DNA of 64,000 nt. Source: UBA8687 sp964564655. GTDB lineage: Bacteria; Nitrospinota; Nitrospinia; Nitrospinales; VA-1. Under the pieces are notes generated by a model. It did not search any database. It saw only the letters and a program-made list of their open reading frames with translations, and was not told the DNA's origin. Position numbers and translations under genes: made by a program. The stretch is from positions 1 through 64,000 of the forward strand of contig CAZMBO010000002.1 of NCBI GenBank assembly GCA_964564655.1. The letters are read 5' to 3'. This document shows, piece after piece, positions 35,357 to 44,593 of this stretch (its first letter is position 1; the number at the start of each line of letters is the position of its first letter).

Positions 35357-36562
35357 ATGAAAGCTATAATTTTAGCTGCAGGTAAAGGTACTAATCTCAG
35401 TCCTTTTTCGAATACACGCCCACAACCAATGATTGGTGTTGCTGGTCGCACCATTCTGGACAATTCTCTGGAATTGTTAAAAAGTTCAGGAATCAATGAT
35501 ATTTTTGTTGTGGTGGGACATAAAGGAGAGAAATTAATTCAAGCGCTGCAAGATCGTGACCACGATGGATTGAATATTCATCATGTAGAGCAAAAACAAA
35601 GTCGCGGCATTGGAAATGCATTGATGCAGGTAAAAAATAAAATTTCTCCTGGGGAATATTTTCTCCTGCTCTATGGGGATATTCTTACTGCAGATAATAT
35701 CTTTAGCAAAATTCAGCAATCTTTTCATGCATTCAAATCTCCTGTGGCTTCGATTTGTTTACCACCTTCCAATCAGCAGTTTGGAAATGTTTTTCTCAAT
35801 GCGCAAATGGACATTACCAAAATCATTGAAAAACCAAAAAGTAATAACCTTGGGAACTATGTTTTAGCTGGGGTTTTTATTTTGCCAGCTTCATTTTTTC
35901 AGTTGTTGGAGTCAAATGGTTTATCAATGGAAAGAGCCCTTAAGAAAATGGTGGCTGGTGATGGCCTACGTGCATCAATGTGGGAAGATGAATGGTTAGA
36001 TGTGGTACGGCCTTGGGAAATTTTAACGGCTAATAAAATGATAATGGACTCCTGGGAAAAGTCTTCTATTGCCAAAACTGCGATCCTGGAAGCTAATGTG
36101 ACTTTGCAGGGAATAGTTAAAATTGAGGAGAATGTGACCATTAAGGCAGGTGCGGTTATTGAAGGGCCTTGCTCAATTGGTCGAGGAAGTTATATTGGTA
36201 ACAATTCGCTTATCAGAAGTTATACCTCACTTGGAAAAAATTGCGAGATAGGTAGTGGAGTAGAATTAAAGAACTGCGTGGTCATGGACAATACGCAAAT
36301 CGGCCGACTTTCTTTTATCGGTGATAGTGTTCTGGGTGAAAATGTGGATATTGGTTCTGGCTGTATGACGGTGAACCGCTCTATCGATTGGAAGCCTATA
36401 TCAGTTAAAAATGGGAAGCGTCCTACTTCCACAGGCATGTCCAAATTAGGTGCATTTCTTGGTGATGGAGTAGTGGTTGGCGCAGGAAATATGATTCAAC
36501 CGGGAACGGTGGTGCACTCGGGGAAAGTAATTCCCGCCTGCTACTCCCTAACTAATAAGTAA
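35357..36562 (+). CDS. Sugar nucleotidyltransferase-like / left-handed beta-helix acetyltransferase
   Basis: A 401-residue two-domain protein resembling archaeal GlmU-type bifunctional enzymes. The N-terminal Rossmann-like domain has lost key residues: the usual GTRL...RPKPM reads GTNLSPFSNTRPQPM, with N13 for the catalytic Arg and Q23 for the phosphate-binding Lys. The C-terminal half (from about 240) has hexapeptide repeats (VTIKAGAVIEGPCSIG) and the conserved KRPTSTGMSKLGAFLGD, so the acetyltransferase part looks functional. By context I infer that it acetylates glucosamine-1-phosphate for the upstream uridylyltransferase. A wholly regulatory role is possible. Confidence 0.75.
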   Translation: MKAIILAAGKGTNLSPFSNTRPQPMIGVAGRTILDNSLELLKSSGINDIFVVVGHKGEKLIQALQDRDHDGLNIHHVEQKQSRGIGNALMQVKNKISPGEYFLLLYGDILTADNIFSKIQQSFHAFKSPVASICLPPSNQQFGNVFLNAQMDITKIIEKPKSNNLGNYVLAGVFILPASFFQLLESNGLSMERALKKMVAGDGLRASMWEDEWLDVVRPWEILTANKMIMDSWEKSSIAKTAILEANVTLQGIVKIEENVTIKAGAVIEGPCSIGRGSYIGNNSLIRSYTSLGKNCEIGSGVELKNCVVMDNTQIGRLSFIGDSVLGENVDIGSGCMTVNRSIDWKPISVKNGKRPTSTGMSKLGAFLGDGVVVGAGNMIQPGTVVHSGKVIPACYSLTNK

Positions 36563-36571
36563 TAGGTAAAT

Positions 36572-38392
36572 ATGTGCGGAATTAGTGGAGTTGTTGGGCT
36601 GAAAAATATATCTGAACTCCTTTTTGAGGGCATCAGAAACCTTGAATACCGTGGGTATGATTCCTGTGGTGTCGCTCTAATGAATAAAACCCACCTTATT
36701 ATTAAAAAAGATATTGGTGGGGTAGAAGAATTTTACCGAAAACATAATGTTCTTCAGCAAAAAAGTAATATAGGAATAGCTCATACGCGTTGGGCTACGC
36801 ACGGAAAAGTAACCCAAGGCAATACTCACCCCTTTACTTCTCGTGATGAAAACTTTGCTGTTGTTCATAATGGAATTATTTCCAATTATAGACCATTAAG
36901 AGATTTGCTTAAAAAAGAAGGTTTTGAATTTTCCTCGGAAACGGATACCGAAGTGGTTGCGCACCTTTTGGAGAAGTTTTTTAAGAAAAGCCAGAATCCT
37001 GAAAAAGCGCTAGTTAAGACCCTCAATCTTATTGAAGGGACATTTGCCTTGGCTTTTGTTTGTACTTATTTGCCAGATCAAATATTTTGTGCCAAGCGGG
37101 AATCCCCTTTAATGCTAGGAATCGGGGATGAAATAAATTTTGTTGGTTCAGATTTTAATGCCTTTATAGATCATACTAAAAATGCTGTCATCCTTGATGA
37201 TGGAGAATACGCCATTCTTTCCCGTGATTCCTACGTTGTTAAAAATATTGCAAATGAAGATGAGGTTGCGAAACCTATTACTAAGATTGAATGGGACAGC
37301 GAAACATCAAAGAAAAAAGGGTATCCTCATTATATGCTCAAAGAAATTTATGAGCAGCCGCAAACTATATCCAATGCACTTGATTTAGAGCCTTCAGGTT
37401 TGGATGAGGTTGTTGAGATGTTTGCGAAAGCAGATTCCTCATATTTTTTGGGGGTTGGCACTACGTTCTATGTTGCAAAATATGCGCAATACATTTTTTC
37501 TGAACTAGCACAGAAGTTTATTCCCTCGATCAGCTCAGATGAATTTTTAACACTGGCAAATGTCAATAAAAATACTTTGGTGTTTGCAATGTCACAATCA
37601 GGTGAAACTTTCGATACGCTATCGGCTTTAAAATATTCACAATCGAGAGGTGCGAAAACGGCTGCTGTTGTTAATGTGATGGGATCTTCAATTGCTCGGA
37701 TGGTGGATCAAGTTATTTTGCAAAGATCAGGGCCTGAAATTTGTGTTGTCAGTACTAAAACTGCATTATCGCAAATGGTAGTACTCACTCTGATAGCAAT
37801 GAAATTAGGACTTAAGAAAAAGGTTATTTCAAAAAAAATATACCAGGAAAACTATAAATCCCTAAAGGAACTTCCCGCAATTATTCAGGGAATTTTAAAT
37901 GAGAGATCTGGTTTTATTCATCGCATTGCACATAAATATTGCAAAAACAAAAACTGGTTATATTTAGGACGTGGAATATATTATCCAATAGCTTTAGAGG
38001 CAGCTTTAAAAATGAAAGAAGTAGCCTATATTCACGCGGAAGGAATGCCCGGAGGATTTCTCAAGCACGGCACCCTGGCGATGATTGATGACGAAATGTT
38101 CTCCATCGTTTTTTTGCCTCCCAAAGAAAAAAAGGATTTGTATCAATCCACGCTGCATAGCATTGAAGAAATTCGTGCCCGGTCTGGATTTGTCTTGGGA
38201 ATCCATTTTACTGAACAGAGGAGAAATCAAGATTTATTTAATGAAGAATTGATTCTCCCAAAGGTCCCTTCACTGATTGCACCTCTGATCCAACTTGTCA
38301 TTGGTCAATTATTTGCTTATTTTACTGCTACATCTCTTAAAAGAAATATTGATAAGCCTCGTTCTCTGGCAAAATCTGTTACGGTGGGTTGA
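36572..38392 (+). CDS. glmS: Glutamine-fructose-6-phosphate aminotransferase
   Basis: Makes glucosamine-6-phosphate, the entry point of UDP-GlcNAc synthesis. The 606-residue protein has the N-terminal nucleophile Cys2 (MCGISGVVG), the glutaminase motifs LEYRGYDS and HTRWATHG, two SIS domains (MSQSGETFDTL near 345) and the C-terminal LAKSVTV. It lies 9 bases after the acetyltransferase gene, leaving no room for a glmS ribozyme. GlmM is not in the window. Confidence 0.95.
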   Translation: MCGISGVVGLKNISELLFEGIRNLEYRGYDSCGVALMNKTHLIIKKDIGGVEEFYRKHNVLQQKSNIGIAHTRWATHGKVTQGNTHPFTSRDENFAVVHNGIISNYRPLRDLLKKEGFEFSSETDTEVVAHLLEKFFKKSQNPEKALVKTLNLIEGTFALAFVCTYLPDQIFCAKRESPLMLGIGDEINFVGSDFNAFIDHTKNAVILDDGEYAILSRDSYVVKNIANEDEVAKPITKIEWDSETSKKKGYPHYMLKEIYEQPQTISNALDLEPSGLDEVVEMFAKADSSYFLGVGTTFYVAKYAQYIFSELAQKFIPSISSDEFLTLANVNKNTLVFAMSQSGETFDTLSALKYSQSRGAKTAAVVNVMGSSIARMVDQVILQRSGPEICVVSTKTALSQMVVLTLIAMKLGLKKKVISKKIYQENYKSLKELPAIIQGILNERSGFIHRIAHKYCKNKNWLYLGRGIYYPIALEAALKMKEVAYIHAEGMPGGFLKHGTLAMIDDEMFSIVFLPPKEKKDLYQSTLHSIEEIRARSGFVLGIHFTEQRRNQDLFNEELILPKVPSLIAPLIQLVIGQLFAYFTATSLKRNIDKPRSLAKSVTVG

Positions 38393-38480
38393 AAAAGTTA
38401 ATATTCTATTGCCAGCTCTGTTTGCCGTCTGCTAAATTACCTCTTCTTGATTGTTCACTTTTTTAAATTAAGGTCTAGCC

Positions 38481-39842
38481 ATGTCTGAAAGAACTGTAAA
38501 TGCTGTTTTGACTATTGCGGGCTCAGATTCAGGAGGAGGAGCCGGTATTCAAGCAGACCTGAAAACGTTTTCGGCTCTTGGTGTTTTTGGAAAAACTATT
38601 ATCACCTCCATAACATCTCAAAATACTTTTGGTGTGCAATCAACCTATGATTTACCTGCCTCTGTGATTGGAGAACAATTCCAGGCTATTTCAGCGGATA
38701 GAAAATGTCAGGCTGTTAAAATTGGAATGCTCGGCAATGAAGAAACTGTTTTTCTCGTTTCAAAAATGATAAAAAAAAACCGACTGAAAAATATAGTTGT
38801 TGATCCCATTGTTTCTTCTTCTTCAGGCAAGCGTTTGTTGACCCGAGGTGGCGTTAAAGCGCTTAAAGAATTATTACTGCCTTTAGCTTCCCTGGTTACT
38901 CCTAATATAAGGGAAGCGGAGCTGCTTTCTGGTCTTAAAATTAAAAGTCTGGCAGACAGGAAGAGAGCGGCCCGTATTATTTTAAAAACTGGAGTGCGCG
39001 CCGTTTTGATTACTGGTGGTCATCTTAAAGGGAACCCCGATGATTTACTATTGGATGAAAAAGGTTTTCAGGTATTTTTGTCTGTACGTTTATCAAAATT
39101 GGATGTTCATGGCACAGGCTGTGTCTTTTCTTCGGCAATAGCCGCAAAGCTGGCTCTAGGAGTACCTTTGCGGTTAGCAGTTCAACGAGCTAAAGAATAT
39201 ATTAGCCAGTCTATTCTCGGAAGTGTTTCGCCGGGCAATGGTATTCCGTGTGTTGAGCCTTTTGCCGCAATGTATCGGGAAGGTGAAAAATTAAAATCTC
39301 TTTGTGACTTAGAAAGTGCCATTGAAATTTTCAAAAAAGAACGTATTGGAAATTTAATTCCGGAGGTTCAAACGAATATCGGATTAGGGTTGAGTAATGC
39401 GAAACAACATGAGGATGTCCTAGCTATTCCCGGACGCGTTATAAAAAATGGAGAGGATATTTTTACTGGAGCTCGACCACGATTTGGCGGTTCCCGTCAT
39501 GTGGCTAATATCGTATTGACGGTGATGCAACACGATCCAGAGAAACGAGCGGTAATGAATATTAAATATACTGATTCCTTGCTTCAAATTTGCAAGAAGT
39601 TGAAATTTCAAATTGCTTCTTTTGACCGTTCTAAGGAGCCGAAGAAAGTGCGCGTTCGGGAGGGCTCTTCCCTAGAATGGGGAACAGAAAAGGCGATAAC
39701 TAGTTATGGGTCTGTTCCAGATATTATTTATGATCTTGGAGGGATTAGGAAAGAAGAGATGATTCGGGTGATTGCTAAAGATATAGATTCTTTAGTTAAG
39801 AAAGTTTTGGCCATCCACCGTTTGTACAAAAAAGAGGGATGA
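38481..39842 (+). CDS. thiD: Bifunctional HMP/HMP-P kinase and ThiN-type thiamine-phosphate synthase
   Basis: A 453-residue ThiD-ThiN fusion. Residues 1-265 are the ribokinase-like hydroxymethylpyrimidine kinase: TIAGSDSGGGAGIQADLKTF, VVDPIVSSSSGKRLL and LDVHGTGCVFSSAIAA. Residues ~285-453 are a ThiN domain: LIPEVQTNIGLGLSNAK, EDVLAIPGRV and RFGGSRHVANIVL. ThiN replaces ThiE in archaea and some bacteria and makes thiamine phosphate. The upstream 88 bases show no TPP riboswitch. The end is convergent with ppiD, 8 bases apart. Confidence 0.92.
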   Translation: MSERTVNAVLTIAGSDSGGGAGIQADLKTFSALGVFGKTIITSITSQNTFGVQSTYDLPASVIGEQFQAISADRKCQAVKIGMLGNEETVFLVSKMIKKNRLKNIVVDPIVSSSSGKRLLTRGGVKALKELLLPLASLVTPNIREAELLSGLKIKSLADRKRAARIILKTGVRAVLITGGHLKGNPDDLLLDEKGFQVFLSVRLSKLDVHGTGCVFSSAIAAKLALGVPLRLAVQRAKEYISQSILGSVSPGNGIPCVEPFAAMYREGEKLKSLCDLESAIEIFKKERIGNLIPEVQTNIGLGLSNAKQHEDVLAIPGRVIKNGEDIFTGARPRFGGSRHVANIVLTVMQHDPEKRAVMNIKYTDSLLQICKKLKFQIASFDRSKEPKKVRVREGSSLEWGTEKAITSYGSVPDIIYDLGGIRKEEMIRVIAKDIDSLVKKVLAIHRLYKKEG

Positions 39843-39850
39843 TAGGGAGC

Positions 39851-41937
39851 TTATAGCAAGGTTTTGTCCACCAAAATCTCCGCACCGGCTTTTAAGTTGC
39901 CGATCCATTCTTGAAATGCTTGACGCGTTTTTTCTGTTTTTATTTTGTCTGTGATTTGTTTGGTCTGTTCCGGATCTGGTGTTCCCGATTTTTCGATGTC
40001 TACTAGCTTATATAGATAAAAACGTTCACGAACTTGGGCAGAGCCAAACTCCCCTATCTTCATAGNNNNNNNNNNNNNNNNNNNNNNNNNNNNNNNNNNN
40101 NNNNNNNNNNNNNNNNNNNNNNNNNNNNNNNNNNNNNNNNNNNNNNNNNNNNNNNNNNNNNNNNNTATAGATAAAAACGTTCACGAACTTGGGCAGAGCC
40201 AAACTCCCCTATCTTCATAGCAAAAGAATTTTCTTTAATTTGTTCTATGTTGCCGATACCTGGGATAGATTCTGATTTGCTGAAGAATGGCGTGTTGCGT
40301 TTACTTAGGCTGTACCTCTTAACTATTTTTTCCAAGTCTTTATTTCCCTTCAAACTTTCTTTTAATTCTTCAAATTTTTTCAAGGTAGCAGTTTTGTTAT
40401 TACTTTCTATCAGTGCTTCTTTCACTTTTTCCTGTACCTTGCGTAGCTCGGGGATGTATTTAGATTTTTCTTCGACAACTTTCAAGATATAAGAAACTTC
40501 CGGAGTAATGATGGGTTCACCAACTTTGTTTTTCTCAAGAATAAATGCCGTTTTAAAGAATTCAGGCTGATCTCCGATTTCAGGAATATTATGATTTTTC
40601 TTGGAAAAGAAAGCTGTCTCTTTGGTTTTTAGTTGATGACTGTCTGCGGCTTTATCCAAGTTTCCATCTTGCTGAGCCGCCATGTGTATGCGCTTTATTA
40701 TTCTTTTTACACGTTGTCTGGCTTTTATTTCCTTTAAAGATTGAATGACTTCATCTTTAACTTCATCTAATGGTTTTAATCGTTTTTCCTCTACATTTTC
40801 TAGCTTGATAATGTGATAACCAAAACGGCTTAGAATAGGTTTGCTGATTTCTCCCGCTTTTAGATTATCTAGAGCTTTTTCAAAGGCTGAAACCATGGTT
40901 CCTTTTGGAAACTCTCCCAGACTTCCTCCATTTATGCCTGATGCCGGGTCGTCAGAATGTTTTTTTGCAATCTCACCAAAGTCAGCGCCTTTATTTAGTC
41001 TTTCCAGAAGTTCATTTGATTTTAGTTTGGCTTTTTTATCAGCTTGTTTTCGTTTTTCTTCTTCCGATAGATCGCCTTCAATTTCAGAAGGTTTTAAATT
41101 TATGAGAATGTGGCTGGCCTTGTATTTTTTCTTAACTTGGAAGTCGGCTATCCTAGTCTGATAGTAATCTTGAATGTCTTCATCTCTAGGTTCGATTTGT
41201 GATTCATAATCTTTTGATTTAATTTTTACGTATTTTGCGCGGATTTGTGGAGGAATCTCAAATTGGGTTTTGTTGGCTTGAAAAAAGTCTTTCAGGGTCT
41301 GATCTGTGATTTTTGTTTCTGATGTGAAGTGATCGCTGGCAAATCTTATATATTCTAATTTTACTTTATCTTCCTGATTGCTAAACTCTTTCAATATTTC
41401 TGACTTTGTGGCCTTGGAGTGTGTGCGAAATAATTTTTCAAGTTTTTCCAGTAAAAGGACCTCGCGTTGGCTTTCTTCGAATTCGCCAGGTGTTAGCCTT
41501 TGAATCTTTATATAATTTCTGTAAGCAGGTTCACTAAACTTTTTATTGTTCTGGAAAGAAGGTAATTTTTTAATATGAGAGATTACCTCTTCGTCGCTCA
41601 CTCGAATATTTTGTTTTTTTGCCTCAATTAGAAGAATTTTTCTCTGGATCAAGGCTTCTAGGGTTTGATTTTTTAGATCCAGCTTCTTTATCATGTCATT
41701 GGAAAACTGATTCCTGAACTGTTGTCGATAAAAGTCTACGAGATTGTTAAAGTTTCGTTCGTATTCAGCTTGTAGAATTTTTTGTCCATTAACAGTAGCG
41801 ATGACTCCACCCCCAGAACTGGCGGATCCTCCCATTCCCCATGAATAAAATATGGTACCAACAAAAGCGAAAATAATTAACCAGAGGATGGCTTTAATCA
41901 TCCATGAATCAGCGTGTTCGCGAATTATACTTAACAT
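39851..41937 (-). CDS. ppiD: PpiD/SurA-like periplasmic peptidyl-prolyl isomerase (interrupted by false gap)
   Basis: Membrane-anchored periplasmic chaperone that helps fold exported proteins. It has an N-terminal membrane helix (AILWLIIFAFVGTIFYSWGM, about 15-34), a SurA_N-like helical region, a parvulin domain (KASHILINL, HSDDPASGINGGSLGEF, GYHIIKLE; about 290-400) and a helical C-terminal part. The N-run at 40066-40165 interrupts it, but the same 55 bases lie on both sides. Removing one copy and the Ns (155 bases) leaves 1932 bases, an exact multiple of three encoding 643 residues with one stop. The gene is therefore intact in the organism. Confidence 0.88.
40011..40220. repeat. 55-bp identical flanks around a false 100-N gap
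   Basis: Bases 40011-40065 are identical to 40166-40220, on either side of 100 Ns. The duplicated stretch encodes the same ppiD residues (MKIGEFGSAQVRERFYL). This is the signature of two contig ends overlapping by a fixed 55-mer that the scaffolder did not merge, not a biological repeat. Confidence 0.95.
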
Positions 41938-42109
41938 TGAAACAACCTACTATGTTCGTTAATAAAGCCCTCTATACTATAAAAGGCTAAAGAGAATCGC
42001 AAGGCATATTACGTTCATGTCATTTTAATGAATAAATGACTAAAAAAAATATTATGGTTTAAATTGCTATTGGTTGCCTAAGCACAGGGGCTTTTATCTT
42101 GCAATTTTT

Positions 42110-42139
42110 TTGACCCCTTGCTATAAAACAAGGTAATAA
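42110..42139 (+). promoter_or_regulatory. Possible promoter of the mreBCD-mrdA operon
   Basis: TTGACC (42110-42115), an 18-base spacer and TAATAA (42134-42139), about 85 bases before mreB. The spacer contains an inverted repeat, CCTTG (42116-42120) and CAAGG (42129-42133), that could be an operator. The -10 match is weak. The rest of the 286-base region between ppiD and mreB holds nothing else I can name. Confidence 0.4.
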
Positions 42140-42223
42140 AAAACAATCAGTTACGCGGCTAAAGCTGGATGAAGAAAAACAATTAGTTGTATAATTAACT
42201 AAAACTTAAAGAAGGTTGCCTAG

Positions 42224-43246
42224 GTGTTAAATTTATTCTGGGATTTTTTTTCGAACGATTTGGCAATTGATTTGGGCACAGCCAATACTTTAGTAAATGT
42301 CAAAGGGCAGGGGATTGTTTTACGAGAACCTTCTGTCGTTGCTATTAATAGTGACACTAAAGAAGTACAGGCAGTAGGCGAAGAGGCCAAGCAAATGCTG
42401 GGAAGAGCCCCGGGAAGCATCTCCGCTATTCGACCGATGAAAGACGGAGTAATTGCACATTTTGAAGTTACAGAAAAAATGATTAGTAATTTCATCCGTA
42501 AGGTCCACAACAACAGGAAAACATTGGTTCGACCCAGAGTGGTAATTGCAGTTCCATCAGGCATCACTCAGGTTGAAAAAAGGGCTGTAAGGGATTCTGC
42601 AGAATCAGCTGGTGCACGGGAAGTTTTTCTAATAGAAGAACCTATGGCCGCCGCAATTGGGGTGGATCTTCCAGTACAGGAACCCACTGGAAATATGATT
42701 GTTGATATTGGTGGTGGAACAACAGAAGTGGCAATAATTTCCATGTCTGGAATTGTTTTTAGTAGGTCAGTACGAATTGCCGGAGATGAGATGGATGAGG
42801 CCATCGTAAATTATATAAAGAAAAAATATAATCTTTTGATTGGTGAACGAACTGCCGAGGAAGTGAAAATTCATATTGGCTCTGCATGTCCATTAAATGA
42901 GCCCATGACAATGGAAGTTAAGGGAAGAGATTTAATCGCTGGTATTCCAAAGACACTGACTGTTTCTGACAAGGAAATTCGAAAAGCACTCGCTGAAACT
43001 TTTGGAGCCATTGTAGAAGCTGTGAAGATTGCTCTAGAACGTACGCCTCCTGAATTGGCTGCTGATATTGTGGATAAGGGAGTGGTGATTGCCGGAGGAG
43101 GGTCACTAATCAAAGGCCTAGATACCCTACTTAAAGAAGCCACAGGTCTACCCATTACTTTAGCGATGGATCCTCTTTCAGCAGTAGCTTTAGGTGCCGG
43201 CAAAGTTTTAGCTGATCCCAAGTTGCTGAGAAAGGTTACTATTTAG
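42224..43246 (+). CDS. mreB: Rod shape-determining actin-like protein MreB
   Basis: Bacterial actin that forms membrane filaments and guides sidewall peptidoglycan synthesis. The 340-residue protein has the ATP-binding motifs DLGTANTLV, IVDIGGGTTEVAIIS and VIAGGGSLIKGL. It starts with GTG at 42224 with AAGAAGG upstream. It leads the mreB-mreC-mreD-mrdA run. Confidence 0.96.
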   Translation: MLNLFWDFFSNDLAIDLGTANTLVNVKGQGIVLREPSVVAINSDTKEVQAVGEEAKQMLGRAPGSISAIRPMKDGVIAHFEVTEKMISNFIRKVHNNRKTLVRPRVVIAVPSGITQVEKRAVRDSAESAGAREVFLIEEPMAAAIGVDLPVQEPTGNMIVDIGGGTTEVAIISMSGIVFSRSVRIAGDEMDEAIVNYIKKKYNLLIGERTAEEVKIHIGSACPLNEPMTMEVKGRDLIAGIPKTLTVSDKEIRKALAETFGAIVEAVKIALERTPPELAADIVDKGVVIAGGGSLIKGLDTLLKEATGLPITLAMDPLSAVALGAGKVLADPKLLRKVTI

Positions 43247-43248
43247 CA

Positions 43249-44064
43249 GTGCCCAACAAGGGACCCAAAGGAAGAAAAAATATTATTCTGGTTTTTTCCA
43301 TTTTGCTGTTTTCTCTGGCTTTGATGAGTATAAGTGCCAACAAGCAAAAAGAAATGTCTTACCTCGATTCATTGACGAGCCTTATCTTTTCACCGTTTCA
43401 AAGCCTGTTCACAAAATCCTTTAAATCTGTTTCAGATGTTATAAATAATTATTTTTACCTTGTAAGTGTCTCTAAGGAAAACGAGCGACTGAAATTAGAA
43501 GTTGATAAACTCGTTAATGAAAGAAATGACCTTAGCGAGAGAATTTCTCGACAGAAGAGACTTGCAAGTTTAATGGCCTACCAGGAAGACCGAAAAAAAG
43601 ATTCATTGGTTGCTTCCGTTATTGGTAGAGATGCAACCCAATGGTCCAAGGTTGTGGTTATCGATAAAGGTTCCCGACATGGTGTTAAAAAATATCTTGC
43701 GGTGGTTACAAACTCTGGTGTCATTGGTCAAATCATTTATGCCGGACCTAATACATCCAAAGTTTTACTAACTATAGATTCCCGTAGTGCTGTGGACTCT
43801 ATTTTTCAAGATAGTCGTGTTTCAGGGGTGGTAGTGGGTACAGGGAAAGAACGATGCCAAATGAAGTACGTTCCGAACAACGCCATAATAAAAGTCGGTG
43901 ATCGGGTTCTATCTTCAGGTCTGGGTGGAATTTTTCCAAAAGGACTTTTTATCGGGACAGTTTTCCAGGTTGTCAAAAAAAAACAGGGATTATTTCAGGA
44001 GATCACGCTTACTCTTGGTTCGGATTTATCTAAATTGGAAGAAGTCCTTGTTTTACTGCCTTAA
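43249..44064 (+). CDS. mreC: Rod shape-determining protein MreC
   Basis: Periplasmic scaffold of the elongasome, 271 residues. It has a single N-terminal membrane helix (about 12-28), a coiled coil (about 72-105) and the double beta-barrel domain (VIGRDATQWSKVVVIDKGS, then VGDRVLSSGLGGIFPKGL). It starts with GTG 2 bases after mreB. Confidence 0.94.
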   Translation: MPNKGPKGRKNIILVFSILLFSLALMSISANKQKEMSYLDSLTSLIFSPFQSLFTKSFKSVSDVINNYFYLVSVSKENERLKLEVDKLVNERNDLSERISRQKRLASLMAYQEDRKKDSLVASVIGRDATQWSKVVVIDKGSRHGVKKYLAVVTNSGVIGQIIYAGPNTSKVLLTIDSRSAVDSIFQDSRVSGVVVGTGKERCQMKYVPNNAIIKVGDRVLSSGLGGIFPKGLFIGTVFQVVKKKQGLFQEITLTLGSDLSKLEEVLVLLP

Positions 44065-44072
44065 TAAATAAC

Positions 44073-44591
44073 ATGTATTACCTTTCTCAAATCCTAATAG
44101 TTTTAATTTTATTTTCTATTCAAACAACTTGGCTTGGAATGTTTTCCATTGGTGGAGTGGTCCCAGATTTGGCTTTAATCTGGGTGGTTTATTGTGCTGT
44201 CCATTGCTCAAGGACCATCGGTGTTGGGTCAGGTATGATGGCAGGAATATTACAAGATAGTCTTTCCGGCGGGTTGTTGGGTGTCAACACTTTGTCTAAA
44301 AGTTTTATTGGTTTATTTTTTTCGGCTCTTAAAGATAAATTTTATGTTGAAGGTGTAATCCCCATTGCCTTTTTTCTGATTCTATCGTCCTTGTTTGATG
44401 GTTTGGTGTTTTATTTATCCATGAATACTGTTCTGGGAGGTGAAGTTGCTACCAGCTTTTTATATCAGTCATTGCCAGCTTATAGTTTATATAATGGAAT
44501 AGTTGGGCCGGTTTTATTTTTTGCTTTAAACCGTTTAGAGGGCTGGTTGAAATTAAAAACGTCTAATTTTTATATGACTTGGGTTAAATAA
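44073..44591 (+). CDS. mreD: Rod shape-determining protein MreD
   Basis: Integral membrane partner of MreC, 172 residues with five to six helices. VVPDLALIWVVYCAVH and the GMMAGILQDSLSGGLLGVNT segment are characteristic. It sits 8 bases after mreC and 2 bases before mrdA. Confidence 0.9.
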   Translation: MYYLSQILIVLILFSIQTTWLGMFSIGGVVPDLALIWVVYCAVHCSRTIGVGSGMMAGILQDSLSGGLLGVNTLSKSFIGLFFSALKDKFYVEGVIPIAFFLILSSLFDGLVFYLSMNTVLGGEVATSFLYQSLPAYSLYNGIVGPVLFFALNRLEGWLKLKTSNFYMTWVK

Positions 44592-44593
44592 AT

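Noticed and set aside
36563..36571. A glmS ribozyme before glmS
   Set aside because: Only 9 bases separate glmS from the upstream gene, far too few for the ribozyme, and glmS lies inside an operon.
38393..38480. A TPP riboswitch before thiDN
   Set aside because: The 88-base region is AT-rich and lacks the conserved CTGAGA and ACCTGA elements.
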